From: Rhodospirillales bacterium
Lineage (GTDB): Bacteria; Pseudomonadota; Alphaproteobacteria; Rhodospirillales; JASLLZ01
Assembly (NCBI GenBank): GCA_030754885.1
Contig: JASLZL010000094.1
Location: forward strand, 1 to 64,000
Reading direction: 5' to 3'
Length of the DNA: 64,000 nucleotides
Part shown: piece after piece, positions 11,144 to 21,374 of the stretch
How the letters are laid out: each line of letters opens with the position of its first letter
Numbering within the stretch: the first letter of the stretch is position 1
Made by a program: the position numbers and the translations under genes
Notes under the pieces: model-generated
What the model was told of the DNA's origin: nothing
What the model saw: only the letters and a program-made list of their open reading frames with translations
The model's database searches: none

Positions 11144-11851
11144 CTAGACCTTGATATCGTCGGCGAGCTGATAGGCGGCCTTGAGCTTTTCGACGGTGAA
11201 ACCGGGATCGTCGAGAGCATCGCCGACCGCCGCCCCGCGTCGTTTCAGATAGTCCAGGGCTTTCGGAATTTCGCGCACGACTTCGGGGGGTACGATAACC
11301 GCCCCGTGCGCATCGCCGTGAATCAAGTCGCCCGATGAGACGGTCAGGCCATAGACCTCCACCGGGGTGTCGAACTCAATGGTATGGACGAAAGAATGGG
11401 AGACCCCCAGACCGGCGACCAGGAGCTGAAAATCAGGGATGATGGTGTTGGTGTCGCGCATGATGCCGTTGGTAAGCACGCCGTCGCAGCCCAGCTTTTT
11501 GTGGACGACGGCGTTGCGCTTGCCCCAAAAGGTGCCTTGGCCGGCTGGCTCATCCACGTCCTGAACGACGCTGATCGTCGGGTGCGGGCCGGCGGCCAGG
11601 TAGTCCAGGTAGTCGCCACGCTGTTTCTGAGCCGCCTCGGCGCTCAGCGAGCTGCGCTCGCTCGCCTTGATGGTCACCGTCTTGGCATAGCCGACCATGG
11701 GCTTAAGGTCGGGAAAGGCGCAAGTGACGGGCCGGATGGTGAAGCCGCGACCGCGGCGATCCGGCACCAAAACCTCGATGACGTTGCTGATGGTGGTGGT
11801 CGAATACTCGCGCAGTCCCGAGATTTCTTCCGTCGTCAGCGGTTCGGTCAT
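11144..11851 (-). CDS. RraA family protein / 4-hydroxy-4-methyl-2-oxoglutarate aldolase-like
   Basis: MTEPLTTEEISGLREYSTTTISNVIE...GVLTNGIMRDT...SSGDLIHGDAHGAVIVPPEV. Confidence 0.82.
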   Translation of the reverse strand: MTEPLTTEEISGLREYSTTTISNVIEVLVPDRRGRGFTIRPVTCAFPDLKPMVGYAKTVTIKASERSSLSAEAAQKQRGDYLDYLAAGPHPTISVVQDVDEPAGQGTFWGKRNAVVHKKLGCDGVLTNGIMRDTNTIIPDFQLLVAGLGVSHSFVHTIEFDTPVEVYGLTVSSGDLIHGDAHGAVIVPPEVVREIPKALDYLKRRGAAVGDALDDPGFTVEKLKAAYQLADDIKV

Positions 11852-11942
11852 CTCTTGTTTCCCCCATGTTTTTGTTCGTCCGGCGATGCCGGTGAGAGGC
11901 AAGAATAGCACGGGCCGGGAACGTATGTCAGCGCACGCACCC

Positions 11943-12122
11943 CTACATGTTATCCGAAACCGCGTTGGCGATGGTGTTGTACAAATCGGTCACGTTGCCG
12001 GACATCAGTTGCACGGAGGCCACGATAACAAGGAAGATGAGCGATGCGATCAGGGCGTATTCAAGCGCGGTGACGCCGGATTCGTCGCCGATCAGGCGAT
12101 CCCATAGGTCGCGGAAGCGCAT
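11943..12122 (-). CDS. Flp family type IVb pilin
   Basis: 59 aa: MRFRDLWDRLIGDESGVTALEYALIASLIFLVIVASVQLMSGNVTDLYNTIANAVSDNM; G-VTALEYALIA prepilin motif. Confidence 0.85.
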   Translation of the reverse strand: MRFRDLWDRLIGDESGVTALEYALIASLIFLVIVASVQLMSGNVTDLYNTIANAVSDNM

Positions 12123-12172
12123 GGCTTGTCCCGTTCGGGCCGAGCCGCCGACCCCTTCAATTATCCCCCGCC

Positions 12173-13222
<1,050 letters not shown>

Positions 13223-13756
13223 CTAGATACCTTTGGTGCCGCGCGCAATGGCAACGACACCGGTGCGCGAGACTTCGGTCAGGCCGAGCTTCTCCATAAG
13301 CTTGATGAAGGCGTTCACTTTACCGGTGTCGCCGACGATCTCGAAGACGAAGGATTTGTTGGTGCTGTCGACCGCGCGGGCGCGGAAGATGTCGGCGATG
13401 CGCAAGGATTCGACGCGCTTCTCGCCACTGCCGACGACCTTGACCATGGCCAGCTCGCGGGCCACATGGGGGCCTTCCAGGGTCAAGTCGTTGACCTTGT
13501 GGACGGGGACCAAGCGCCCGAGCTGCGCCTTGATCTGTTCAATGATCATGGGCGTGCCCGAGGTGAGGATGGTGATCCTGGACAGGGCGTTTTCCGGGTC
13601 GACCTCGGCGACGGTGAGGCTCTCGATATTGTAGCCGCGACCCGAGAAAAGGCCGACGACGCGGGCCAGGACGCCGGCTTCATTATCGACCAGGACCGAA
13701 ATGGTATGCTCATTTATCTGTTCGGGTTGCGGGTTCACTTTAGTTTGCTCCGGCAT
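13223..13756 (-). CDS. ilvH: Acetolactate synthase small subunit
   Basis: HTISVLVDNEAGVLARVVGLFSGRGYNIESLTVAE; ACT domain. Confidence 0.95.
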   Translation of the reverse strand: MPEQTKVNPQPEQINEHTISVLVDNEAGVLARVVGLFSGRGYNIESLTVAEVDPENALSRITILTSGTPMIIEQIKAQLGRLVPVHKVNDLTLEGPHVARELAMVKVVGSGEKRVESLRIADIFRARAVDSTNKSFVFEIVGDTGKVNAFIKLMEKLGLTEVSRTGVVAIARGTKGI

Positions 13757-13839
13757 TGCGGGGTTCGGGACTTGCTACCCAACCCCATTGAAGAGAATCG
13801 ATCGCGTAACGGGGGCCGATGACGCCCCGCCGCCGTACC

Positions 13840-15600
13840 CTAGACCAGAACCATGCCTTCCTCGGACGCCAGACTGTCATCGCCATTGTTGCCGAACAAC
13901 ATCTCGTTGTGGGCTGCGCCCGAGGGGATCATGGGGAAGCAGTTCTCCATCTTGTCGACGCGGATATCGGCGATCACCGCCTTGTCGGTGGCCAGCATTT
14001 CCTTGATCACGTTGTCCAGCTGGTTGGGCCGTGTCGCCCTCAGCCCGACGGCGCCGAAGGCCTCGGCCAGTTTGACGAAGTCGGGTAGGGAATCCATGTA
14101 GGTCTCGGAGTAACGACTGCCGTGCAAGAGATCCTGCCACTGGCGCACCATCCCCATGTAATGATTGTTGAGGATGAAGACCTTAACCGGCAGGCGGTAT
14201 TGGGCGATTGTCGACATCTCCTGGATGTTCATCATGGTCGAGGCCTCGCCGGCGATATCGACGACCAGGGCCTTGGGATGGGCGACCTGCACGCCCATGG
14301 CGGCGGGCAGGCCATAGCCCATGGTGCCGAGTCCGCCCGAGGTCAACCAATGGTTGGGATTGTCGAACTTGAAGAACTGGGCCGCCCACATCTGGTGCTG
14401 GCCGACCTCAGTGGTGATGAAGACGTCGTCGTGCCCCTTGGTCGCCTCATAAAGCCGCTGGATGGCTTGCTGCGGCTTGATCACCTTTGAATTGGTCTTG
14501 TAGCTCAGGCAGTCGCGTTTTTGCCACTTGCCGATCTGACGCCACCAGGCCTTCAGTGCCGGGGTGTCGGGTTTGGCGCGCTCCGTCTTCCACACAGCCA
14601 GCATTTCCTTGAGCACGTGGGCCACGTCGCCGATGACGGGTATGTCGACCGAGACATTCTTGTTGATCGAAGACGGGTCGATGTCGACGTGGATCTTTTT
14701 CGATCCGGGCGAGAAGGCGGCCAGCCGCCCCGTTACCCGGTCGTCGAAGCGGGCGCCGATATTGATCATCAGGTCGCAGTCGTGCATGGCCATGTTGGCC
14801 TCGTAGGTGCCATGCATCCCGACCATGCCAAGGAACTGCTTGTCCGATGCTGGATAGGCACCCAGCCCCATCAGGGTCAAAGCACAGGGATAGCCCGTCT
14901 TCTTTATCAGGGTCTTGAGCAGCCGTGAGGCCTCGGGACCCGAATTGATAACCCCGCCACCGCAATAGAACAGTGGCCGCTTGGCAGATGCCATAAGCCC
15001 AACAGCTCGTCTAATCTGGGCTGCGTCGCCCTTGAGCTGTGGGCGGTAGCTTTTGTGTCCGGCCTCGGTTGGCGGCGAATAGGGTCCTTGGCCCATGAGG
15101 ACATCCTTGGGCAGGTCGATAACGACCGGACCCGGTCGCCCGCTACGCGCCACATGGAAGGCCTCGTGGACGACGCGCGCCAAGTCATTGATATCCTTGA
15201 CCAAATAGTTGTGCTTGGTGCACGGCCGCGTGATGCCGGTGGTGTCGGCCTCTTGGAAGGCGTCGTTGCCGATCAAATGGGTCGGCACCTGGCCGGTCAG
15301 GCAGACAATCGGAACGCTGTCCATGAGGGCATCGGTGAGCCCGGTCACGGCGTTGGTGGCGCCCGGCCCCGAGGTCACCAGAACAACGCCGACTTTGCCT
15401 GTCGAACGGGCATAGCCCTCGGCCGCGTGAACGGCGCCACCCTCCTGGCGAACCAGGATGTGGCGCAGTTGGTTCTGCTTGAATATCTCATCGTAGAGCG
15501 GCAGTACGGCGCCCCCCGGATAGCCGAAAACATCCTCGACCCCCTGATCGACCAGGGCCTTGAGAACGATCTGGGAACCGTTCAGTTGTTTGCTCGCCAT
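13840..15600 (-). CDS. ilvB: Acetolactate synthase large subunit
   Basis: LVDQGVEDVFGYPGGAVLPLYDEIF...LVTSGPGATNAVTGLTDAL; 586 aa. Confidence 0.96.
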   Translation of the reverse strand: MASKQLNGSQIVLKALVDQGVEDVFGYPGGAVLPLYDEIFKQNQLRHILVRQEGGAVHAAEGYARSTGKVGVVLVTSGPGATNAVTGLTDALMDSVPIVCLTGQVPTHLIGNDAFQEADTTGITRPCTKHNYLVKDINDLARVVHEAFHVARSGRPGPVVIDLPKDVLMGQGPYSPPTEAGHKSYRPQLKGDAAQIRRAVGLMASAKRPLFYCGGGVINSGPEASRLLKTLIKKTGYPCALTLMGLGAYPASDKQFLGMVGMHGTYEANMAMHDCDLMINIGARFDDRVTGRLAAFSPGSKKIHVDIDPSSINKNVSVDIPVIGDVAHVLKEMLAVWKTERAKPDTPALKAWWRQIGKWQKRDCLSYKTNSKVIKPQQAIQRLYEATKGHDDVFITTEVGQHQMWAAQFFKFDNPNHWLTSGGLGTMGYGLPAAMGVQVAHPKALVVDIAGEASTMMNIQEMSTIAQYRLPVKVFILNNHYMGMVRQWQDLLHGSRYSETYMDSLPDFVKLAEAFGAVGLRATRPNQLDNVIKEMLATDKAVIADIRVDKMENCFPMIPSGAAHNEMLFGNNGDDSLASEEGMVLV

Positions 15601-15677
15601 GACGTCCGCTCCTTGCCGGCACCCAATTTGGCCGGAAACCTCTTGGTTTCCGCCCGAGAGACGAGGAACCTAGTCTT

Positions 15678-16649
15678 TCAGGTATCCGGGGTCAACAGAA
15701 ACTGGCGAATAAATGAAAAGATTTTTGACTGTAACCTTTCCGAATATTGCGCGGAGTACACGTTTGCTCCGGCCATCTGGTTGCTGAGCCAGGTGCACTG
15801 GCGCTTGGCGTAGTTGCGGCTCGCTTGTTTGGCCGCCCCGCAGGCCTCGTCTAGGTCCGTCTCACCCCGCAAATAGCGCCTCAGCGGCGCCACGCCCAGG
15901 GCCTTTGCCGCGGGCAGGTTGGGATCGAGTTTCAATTCCTCAAGGGCCGCCACTTCGTCCACGGCGCCGGCTTCAATCATGCGTTCGAAGCGGGCGTCGA
16001 TGGCGGCGTAAAGAACGTCGCGCGGCGGATTTAGGACGATGGAGGCGAAGCGCCCCGCGACCGCTGGCAGTGGTTTTTCCTGGCGTTGCCATTCGGCCAA
16101 GGAGCGCCCGGTCGCTTTCACCACCTCAAAGGCCCGAATCAGGCGTTGGCGATCGGTGACAGGCAAGCGGGCCGCCATCTCCGGATCGATGCGGGCCAGT
16201 TCGGTGTGGAAAGCCTCGTCACCAAGACGCTCGTGGAGGGCACGCGCTTCGGCGCGCGCCGTGTCCGCGATCTCGGGTACCGGTGCCAGGCCCTCGAGAA
16301 GCGCCCTCAGGTAAAGTCCGGTGCCGCCGACGACGATGGGCAGGCGCCCGGCGGCGCGGGTCTCGTCGATGGCCGCCGCCGCCAGCTCAAGCCAATACCC
16401 GGCCGAACAGCGTTCGGTGACCGGGAGAACCCCGAACAAACGGTGCGGCACGCGATCCTCGTCGGCGGGCGGCGGGCGCGCCGTCAGAATGCGCAGCTCG
16501 CGGTAGACTTGCATGCTGTCGGCATTGATTACCGTGCCCGAGAAGGCTTCCGCCGCGTCCAGAGCCAGGGCCGATTTGCCGCTCGCTGTCGGCCCGGTTA
16601 TGACCACGACCGGTCGGCTCACGGAAGGGTCCGGAAATTCGCGTTCCAT
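15678..16649 (-). CDS. miaA: tRNA dimethylallyltransferase MiaA
   Basis: VVVITGPTASGKSALALDAAEAFSGTVINADSMQVYRELRILTARP. Confidence 0.95.
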   Translation of the reverse strand: MEREFPDPSVSRPVVVITGPTASGKSALALDAAEAFSGTVINADSMQVYRELRILTARPPPADEDRVPHRLFGVLPVTERCSAGYWLELAAAAIDETRAAGRLPIVVGGTGLYLRALLEGLAPVPEIADTARAEARALHERLGDEAFHTELARIDPEMAARLPVTDRQRLIRAFEVVKATGRSLAEWQRQEKPLPAVAGRFASIVLNPPRDVLYAAIDARFERMIEAGAVDEVAALEELKLDPNLPAAKALGVAPLRRYLRGETDLDEACGAAKQASRNYAKRQCTWLSNQMAGANVYSAQYSERLQSKIFSFIRQFLLTPDT

Positions 16650-16704
16650 CGGGCCATTGTGGCCGAGGTGGGGGACGCGCTCAATGCCCGTCCATGCCCG
16701 GCGG

Positions 16705-18042
16705 TCAGGGTTGGCGTAGGCTGGAAACTCCCTCGGGCTGGCCGACCACGACGGTTGTCAGCCCCTTGGCATCCAGAAGCCGGCGTGCCACCCGATTGAC
16801 CGCTTCCTGGGTTACCGCCTCGACATAGCCGTTGCGGCGTTCCAGAAAATCAATGCCGAGGTTATCGAGTTGTATGGCAACCAAGATAGCTGCGATGCGA
16901 CCGCTGGACGAAAAGCGCAGCGGGAACGATCCGGTGAGGTAGGTCTTGGTGTCAGCCAATTCCGCCTTTCCGACGCCGTCGGTGGCCAGGCGCCGCCACT
17001 CGGCGCGAACCACGCTTAATGTCTCGGCGACGCGCGCGTTGGCGGTGCCGGCGCCGCCTTGGAGAATGGCCGATGATCGCATGGGCGAGAGGGTCGTGTA
17101 GACGGAATAGGCGAGGCCGCGTTTTTCGCGCACCTCGTTATACAGTCGCGAGGTGAATCCACCGCCGCCAAGAATGTAATTCATGACATAGGCCGGGTAA
17201 AAATCTTTGTCGTCACGCTTGATGCCGGCCTGGGCGAAGAGGATGGCGCTCTGCGGTACTGACTTCCTCACCACAATGGTGCGCCCGGTGGCGGTGGGGG
17301 CTACCTCGGGCAGTTGCCACGGTGCCGCCTGGCCGGGTAGTTCACCAAAGGTCTTGTCCAGCAAGGCCGCCAGTTGGTCCGCGCCAATGTCGCCAACCAC
17401 ACCGATGACAAGATTGTCGCGCGCCAGCCGGTCTTTAACAAAACGCGCGAGGTCGGCGGCGGCAATTGACTTGACGCTGTCTTCCGTTCCCATGACCGGC
17501 CGCCCGTATGGGTGGTCCGGAAAGAGGGTGCGCCTCAAGGTACGGCTTGCGATGACGTCCGGATCCTCCAAATTGCGCCGGATCATGGTCAGGATCTGGC
17601 TGCGGATGCGGGCCACGGGTTCATCGTCGAAGCGGGGCCGCGTCAGGGCCAGGCGCAGCAGATCGAAAGCGGCGTCGAGATTGACACTAAGCGTCCTCAG
17701 CCGGCCGCCGAAGGTGTCGTAACCGGCGTCAAAGCGAAGCGTCATCGCCATGTCTTCGAGGCGTCGCTGAAAGGCCTGGGAGTCAAGTTCACCGGCACCT
17801 TCGTCAAGCAGCGACGAGACCAAATCGGCCAGACCTTCCTTGCCCATTGGGTCAAGGGCGGCTCCGCCACGAAAAGCAAAGCGCAACGCGACGATGGGAT
17901 TTGTGTGGTCCTCGAACAGCCAAGCCTCCATGCCGGCCGGTGAGACCACCCGTTGTACCTCGATGGCCTGGGCGGGGGGGCCAAGCAGTGCCATAAAGAG
18001 CATCGTTGCCGGTAGGCAACGGCGAAGAACGCCGATGATCAT
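16705..18042 (-). CDS. M16 family metallopeptidase homologue lacking HXXEH (probable non-catalytic partner)
   Basis: GKEGLADLVSSLLDEGAGELDSQAFQRRLEDMA; HXXEH absent; signal-like N-terminus. Confidence 0.85.
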   Translation of the reverse strand: MIIGVLRRCLPATMLFMALLGPPAQAIEVQRVVSPAGMEAWLFEDHTNPIVALRFAFRGGAALDPMGKEGLADLVSSLLDEGAGELDSQAFQRRLEDMAMTLRFDAGYDTFGGRLRTLSVNLDAAFDLLRLALTRPRFDDEPVARIRSQILTMIRRNLEDPDVIASRTLRRTLFPDHPYGRPVMGTEDSVKSIAAADLARFVKDRLARDNLVIGVVGDIGADQLAALLDKTFGELPGQAAPWQLPEVAPTATGRTIVVRKSVPQSAILFAQAGIKRDDKDFYPAYVMNYILGGGGFTSRLYNEVREKRGLAYSVYTTLSPMRSSAILQGGAGTANARVAETLSVVRAEWRRLATDGVGKAELADTKTYLTGSFPLRFSSSGRIAAILVAIQLDNLGIDFLERRNGYVEAVTQEAVNRVARRLLDAKGLTTVVVGQPEGVSSLRQP

Positions 18043-19415
18043 GGCCGCTGCCTCTCTTTTTTCGGTTCCCCCTCGGGCAGCAGTCGCCCCGTGACCGAGT
18101 GGCCGTCGCGCAGTACGGCCCGGGCCGCGGCGTCTATTTCCTTGACGGTGACGGCGCCGATACGTTCGGGCCATGCTTCGGCATCCTCGATCGTGCGGCC
18201 CGCCGCCAAGGCGGAACCCAGGACACGCCCTCCCGCCCTTAACGAATCGCGGGCATAGATCGCGCGTGACTGCATGCGGCTCTTGGCGCGTTCCACCTCG
18301 TCGCCGCTGACGCCGTCCATCAAGAGCCGTTCCAATTGTTCTTCGACGGCCTTTTGCAGGACGTCCAGCTCTATCCCGGGCAGGGGACTGGCGTAGACGG
18401 AGAAGGAGGAAGGTCCCAGGCGGCCGGGGCCGTAATAGGCGCCCGCCGAAGTCGCGAGCTTGCTTTCCACCACCAAGGTCCGGTAAAGGCGGCTGGTGGC
18501 CCCGCCGCCGAGGATCTGGGCCAAGACCTGCATTGGGTAGGCGTGTTCGGTGGCGCCGGCGGAATAACTGGGTGCCAGATAGGACCGGCTCCACGACGGT
18601 TGGCGCACCCGCGCATCCTCCAGCACGACGCCGCGCGCGGCGCGGTGCGGCGGTTCCTGGGGCCGTACCCGGGGTGGAGTCGGGGCCCTGGGGATGGCGC
18701 CATAGTACTTCTCGGCCAGAGGGCGCAGTCGATCCGCCGTAATGTCGCCGGAGACCACTAAGATGGCGTTGTTGGGGGCATAGCGCTGGCGGTAGAACGA
18801 TAAGATGGAATTGCGGTCGAGACCTTTGATCTCGTGTTCCCAGCCGATCACCGGAACGCGATAAGGGTGGTTGATGTAAAGGGCGGCGCTGACGTGTTCA
18901 CTGAGAATGGCGGAGGGATCGTTGTCGGTGCGTTGGCGGCGTTCTTCCAAGATGACCAGACGCTCGGTCCGCACGTCCTCTTCGGTGAGTACCAGATTGG
19001 TCATGCGGTCGGCCTCCATGCCCATGACCAGTTCCAGCCGGTCCACCGCCACTGTTTGGAAATAGCCGGTGTAGTCGGTCGAGGTGAAGGCGTTCTCACG
19101 CCCGCCGTTGCGCGCCACCCGGCGTGAAAACTCGCCTGACGCCAGGGTCTTTGTACCCTTGAACATCAGGTGTTCGAGGAAATGGGCGATGCCTGACTTG
19201 CCAGGTGGATCGTCGGCCGAGCCCACCTTGTACCACACCATGTGGTTGACCACCGGAACCCGGTGGTTGGGGACCACCACCACCTGCATGCCATTGGCCA
19301 GGGTGAAGGTTTGCGGATTGAATATGCCGGCGTCGGCCGCCGAACCCGCTCCGCTCAGCGCAAGGACGAGGGCGATCACCCCCATGGTGCGCGAAAGTTT
19401 GTACCCCAGCGTCAT
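18039..19415 (-). CDS. M16 family zinc metallopeptidase (active type)
   Basis: GIAHFLEHLMFKGTKTLASGEFSRRVARNGGRENAFTSTDYTGYFQ; HXXEH present. Confidence 0.9.
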   Translation of the reverse strand: MTLGYKLSRTMGVIALVLALSGAGSAADAGIFNPQTFTLANGMQVVVVPNHRVPVVNHMVWYKVGSADDPPGKSGIAHFLEHLMFKGTKTLASGEFSRRVARNGGRENAFTSTDYTGYFQTVAVDRLELVMGMEADRMTNLVLTEEDVRTERLVILEERRQRTDNDPSAILSEHVSAALYINHPYRVPVIGWEHEIKGLDRNSILSFYRQRYAPNNAILVVSGDITADRLRPLAEKYYGAIPRAPTPPRVRPQEPPHRAARGVVLEDARVRQPSWSRSYLAPSYSAGATEHAYPMQVLAQILGGGATSRLYRTLVVESKLATSAGAYYGPGRLGPSSFSVYASPLPGIELDVLQKAVEEQLERLLMDGVSGDEVERAKSRMQSRAIYARDSLRAGGRVLGSALAAGRTIEDAEAWPERIGAVTVKEIDAAARAVLRDGHSVTGRLLPEGEPKKERQRP

Positions 19416-19633
19416 CACCGTTTCGTTATCCTCTCGCCGCTGTTCCACCATGCCGGGCGTTCGCCGGGGCTTCGCACTCTACCCCCCGTTTCGCCCTTAG
19501 AGAAATCACAGACCCGTGACGGACAGGGCCGAACTGCCGCCCAAAACCATCCCACATGTCATCCTAAGGGGACAGGGCGCCAGGCTTTCATCATAATTTG
19601 GTGATATAATGGCGCATCGAAGGGGTTTGAATC

Positions 19634-20260
19634 ATAAGCAAACAAAAAACCTATAATCGCATCGCTCGGCTCTATGACATCCTCGATCTGCCTTTCGAGC
19701 ATGCGCGCTACAAGCCCTTGCGCCCGGAGTTGTTTGAAGGATTGCGTGGAACTCTGCTCGACGCCGGGGTCGGTACCGGACGTAATTTTTCCTTTTATCC
19801 GGACGCCTCCAAGGTTACGGGCATCGACCTCAGCCCGGCCATGCTGGCCCGCGCCCGGCGGCGCAAGGAGAATCTGGGCACGGTGGTCGATCTGCGTGAA
19901 ATGAACGTGATGGAGATGGATTTTTCCGATGACAGTTTCGACGGCATCATCTCGACCTTCCTTTTTTGCGTGCTCGAGGCCGAGCACCAACAGCCCGCGC
20001 TTGAAGAACTTCGTCGGGTCTGCCGTCCCGGCGGAACTATCCGCATTCTGGAGTACGCCCTTTCGGAAAACCCTGTGCGGCGCTTTACTATGAAATTGTG
20101 GGCGCCGTGGGTCCGCTTCGCATATGGCGCCGAGTTCGACCGCCATACGGAACAATATCTGAATGCCGCTGGATTGGATCTGGTGGAAAAGAGGTTTCTC
20201 TATAAGGACATCATCAAGCTATTGACGGTGCGCCCGGCCGCGGATCGGGACGTCGGCTAG
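19634..20260 (+). CDS. Class I SAM-dependent methyltransferase; no ATG/GTG/TTG available for the full-length N-terminus
   Basis: (I)SKQKTYNRIARLYDILDLPFEHARYKPLRPELFEGLRGTLLDAGVGTGRNFSFYP; frame opens after TGA at 19628-19630; SD-like aagggg at 19620-19625. Confidence 0.8.
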   Translation: MSKQKTYNRIARLYDILDLPFEHARYKPLRPELFEGLRGTLLDAGVGTGRNFSFYPDASKVTGIDLSPAMLARARRRKENLGTVVDLREMNVMEMDFSDDSFDGIISTFLFCVLEAEHQQPALEELRRVCRPGGTIRILEYALSENPVRRFTMKLWAPWVRFAYGAEFDRHTEQYLNAAGLDLVEKRFLYKDIIKLLTVRPAADRDVG

Positions 20261-20820
20261 AAGATTCCTTCCAAGAGTGCCTCGTGCTTGCGCTCGATCG
20301 TTGGCACCTCGCCCTCGGTGATGGAGCGTCCCAAGGCCTGGTTTTCCTGGATCCGTTTGGCTTCCTTCATCGGATCGACCACCGTTCCGTATTGCGTCGG
20401 TGTGTTCCAGAACATGACGGCCTCGGCGAAGGATTTGTCCTCTTCGGCTAAGATGGTGGTCTCGCGGTTGATCGTAGCGCGGATATTGGGGTTCGCGTTC
20501 TCGGTCCCCAAATTCTTGAGCAGGACCTGAATGCCGGGACTGCTTCCCGGCGGCGGGGCGCTGCTTGCCTGTGCCGCGCCCTTGGCGCCAAGCACGGCGC
20601 GCCGGGCATTGCTGCGCGGCTCCACCTCCTGAGGGCGCGAGGAGCCTGGTGCCGGTGGCCGTAATCCGTAATCAGGCGGCAGGCTGAGGGGGGCTCGCGA
20701 ATAGACGGCGAACTCGTCGGGCGCGGACTTGGACTGCCCCAATGCCGAGCGTACGTCTTCGCAGCCGCCAAGCAAAGCCACTGAGACGGATGCCGCGATT
20801 ATCAAGCCGAACTTATTCAT
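20257..20820 (-). CDS. DUF3035 domain lipoprotein (BamF-like)
   Basis: Lipobox LLGGCEDVRSALG; SAPDEFAVYSRAPLSLPPDYGLRPPAPG. Confidence 0.8.
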   Translation of the reverse strand: MNKFGLIIAASVSVALLGGCEDVRSALGQSKSAPDEFAVYSRAPLSLPPDYGLRPPAPGSSRPQEVEPRSNARRAVLGAKGAAQASSAPPPGSSPGIQVLLKNLGTENANPNIRATINRETTILAEEDKSFAEAVMFWNTPTQYGTVVDPMKEAKRIQENQALGRSITEGEVPTIERKHEALLEGIF

Positions 20821-21368
20821 GGCCCGTCATTCGCCCTATTTTCGGAACCGGTCGTACCGTCGCCCTTATGTTTATAATTTTCCGGGCGCGCGAACAAGGA
20901 GTCAACGACCAACATGACGGCGCCCACGGTTATGGCGCTGTCGGCTACGTTAAAAGCCGGCCAGTGGAAGCCGGCGGCGTGGATGTCCAGGAAATCGAAA
21001 ACGGCGCCGAAACGCACGCGATCGATCACGTTGCCTAGCGCTCCGCCGATTATCAAACCGATAGCGGCTGCCAGCAAGGGGCTTCGTGTCCGCCCGAGCC
21101 AGACCGCCAGCACGGCCACGATGATCAGGGCGAGGGCCGACAGAACCCAGGCGTTATAGGGCGTTGAGGTGTTGAACAGGCCGAAGCTGACGCCCCGGTT
21201 CCAGCCCATGACCAAATTGAAAAATCCGGTCAATTCGATGACCCTGGGCGGGCGCATCACGTGGTCCAGCATCCACCACTTGGAGGCCTGGTCGAGGGCA
21301 ACGACCAAGGTCGCCGCCGCGATTCCAACTCTGGGAGCGCTGCCGGTCCTTGTCGCGTCCGGGGTCAT
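20817..21368 (-). CDS. lspA: Lipoprotein signal peptidase
   Basis: NRGVSFGLFN...IGGALGNVIDRVRFGAVFDFLDIHAAGFHWPAFNVADSAITVG. Confidence 0.95.
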   Translation of the reverse strand: MTPDATRTGSAPRVGIAAATLVVALDQASKWWMLDHVMRPPRVIELTGFFNLVMGWNRGVSFGLFNTSTPYNAWVLSALALIIVAVLAVWLGRTRSPLLAAAIGLIIGGALGNVIDRVRFGAVFDFLDIHAAGFHWPAFNVADSAITVGAVMLVVDSLFARPENYKHKGDGTTGSENRANDGP

Positions 21369-21374
21369 TTCGCT

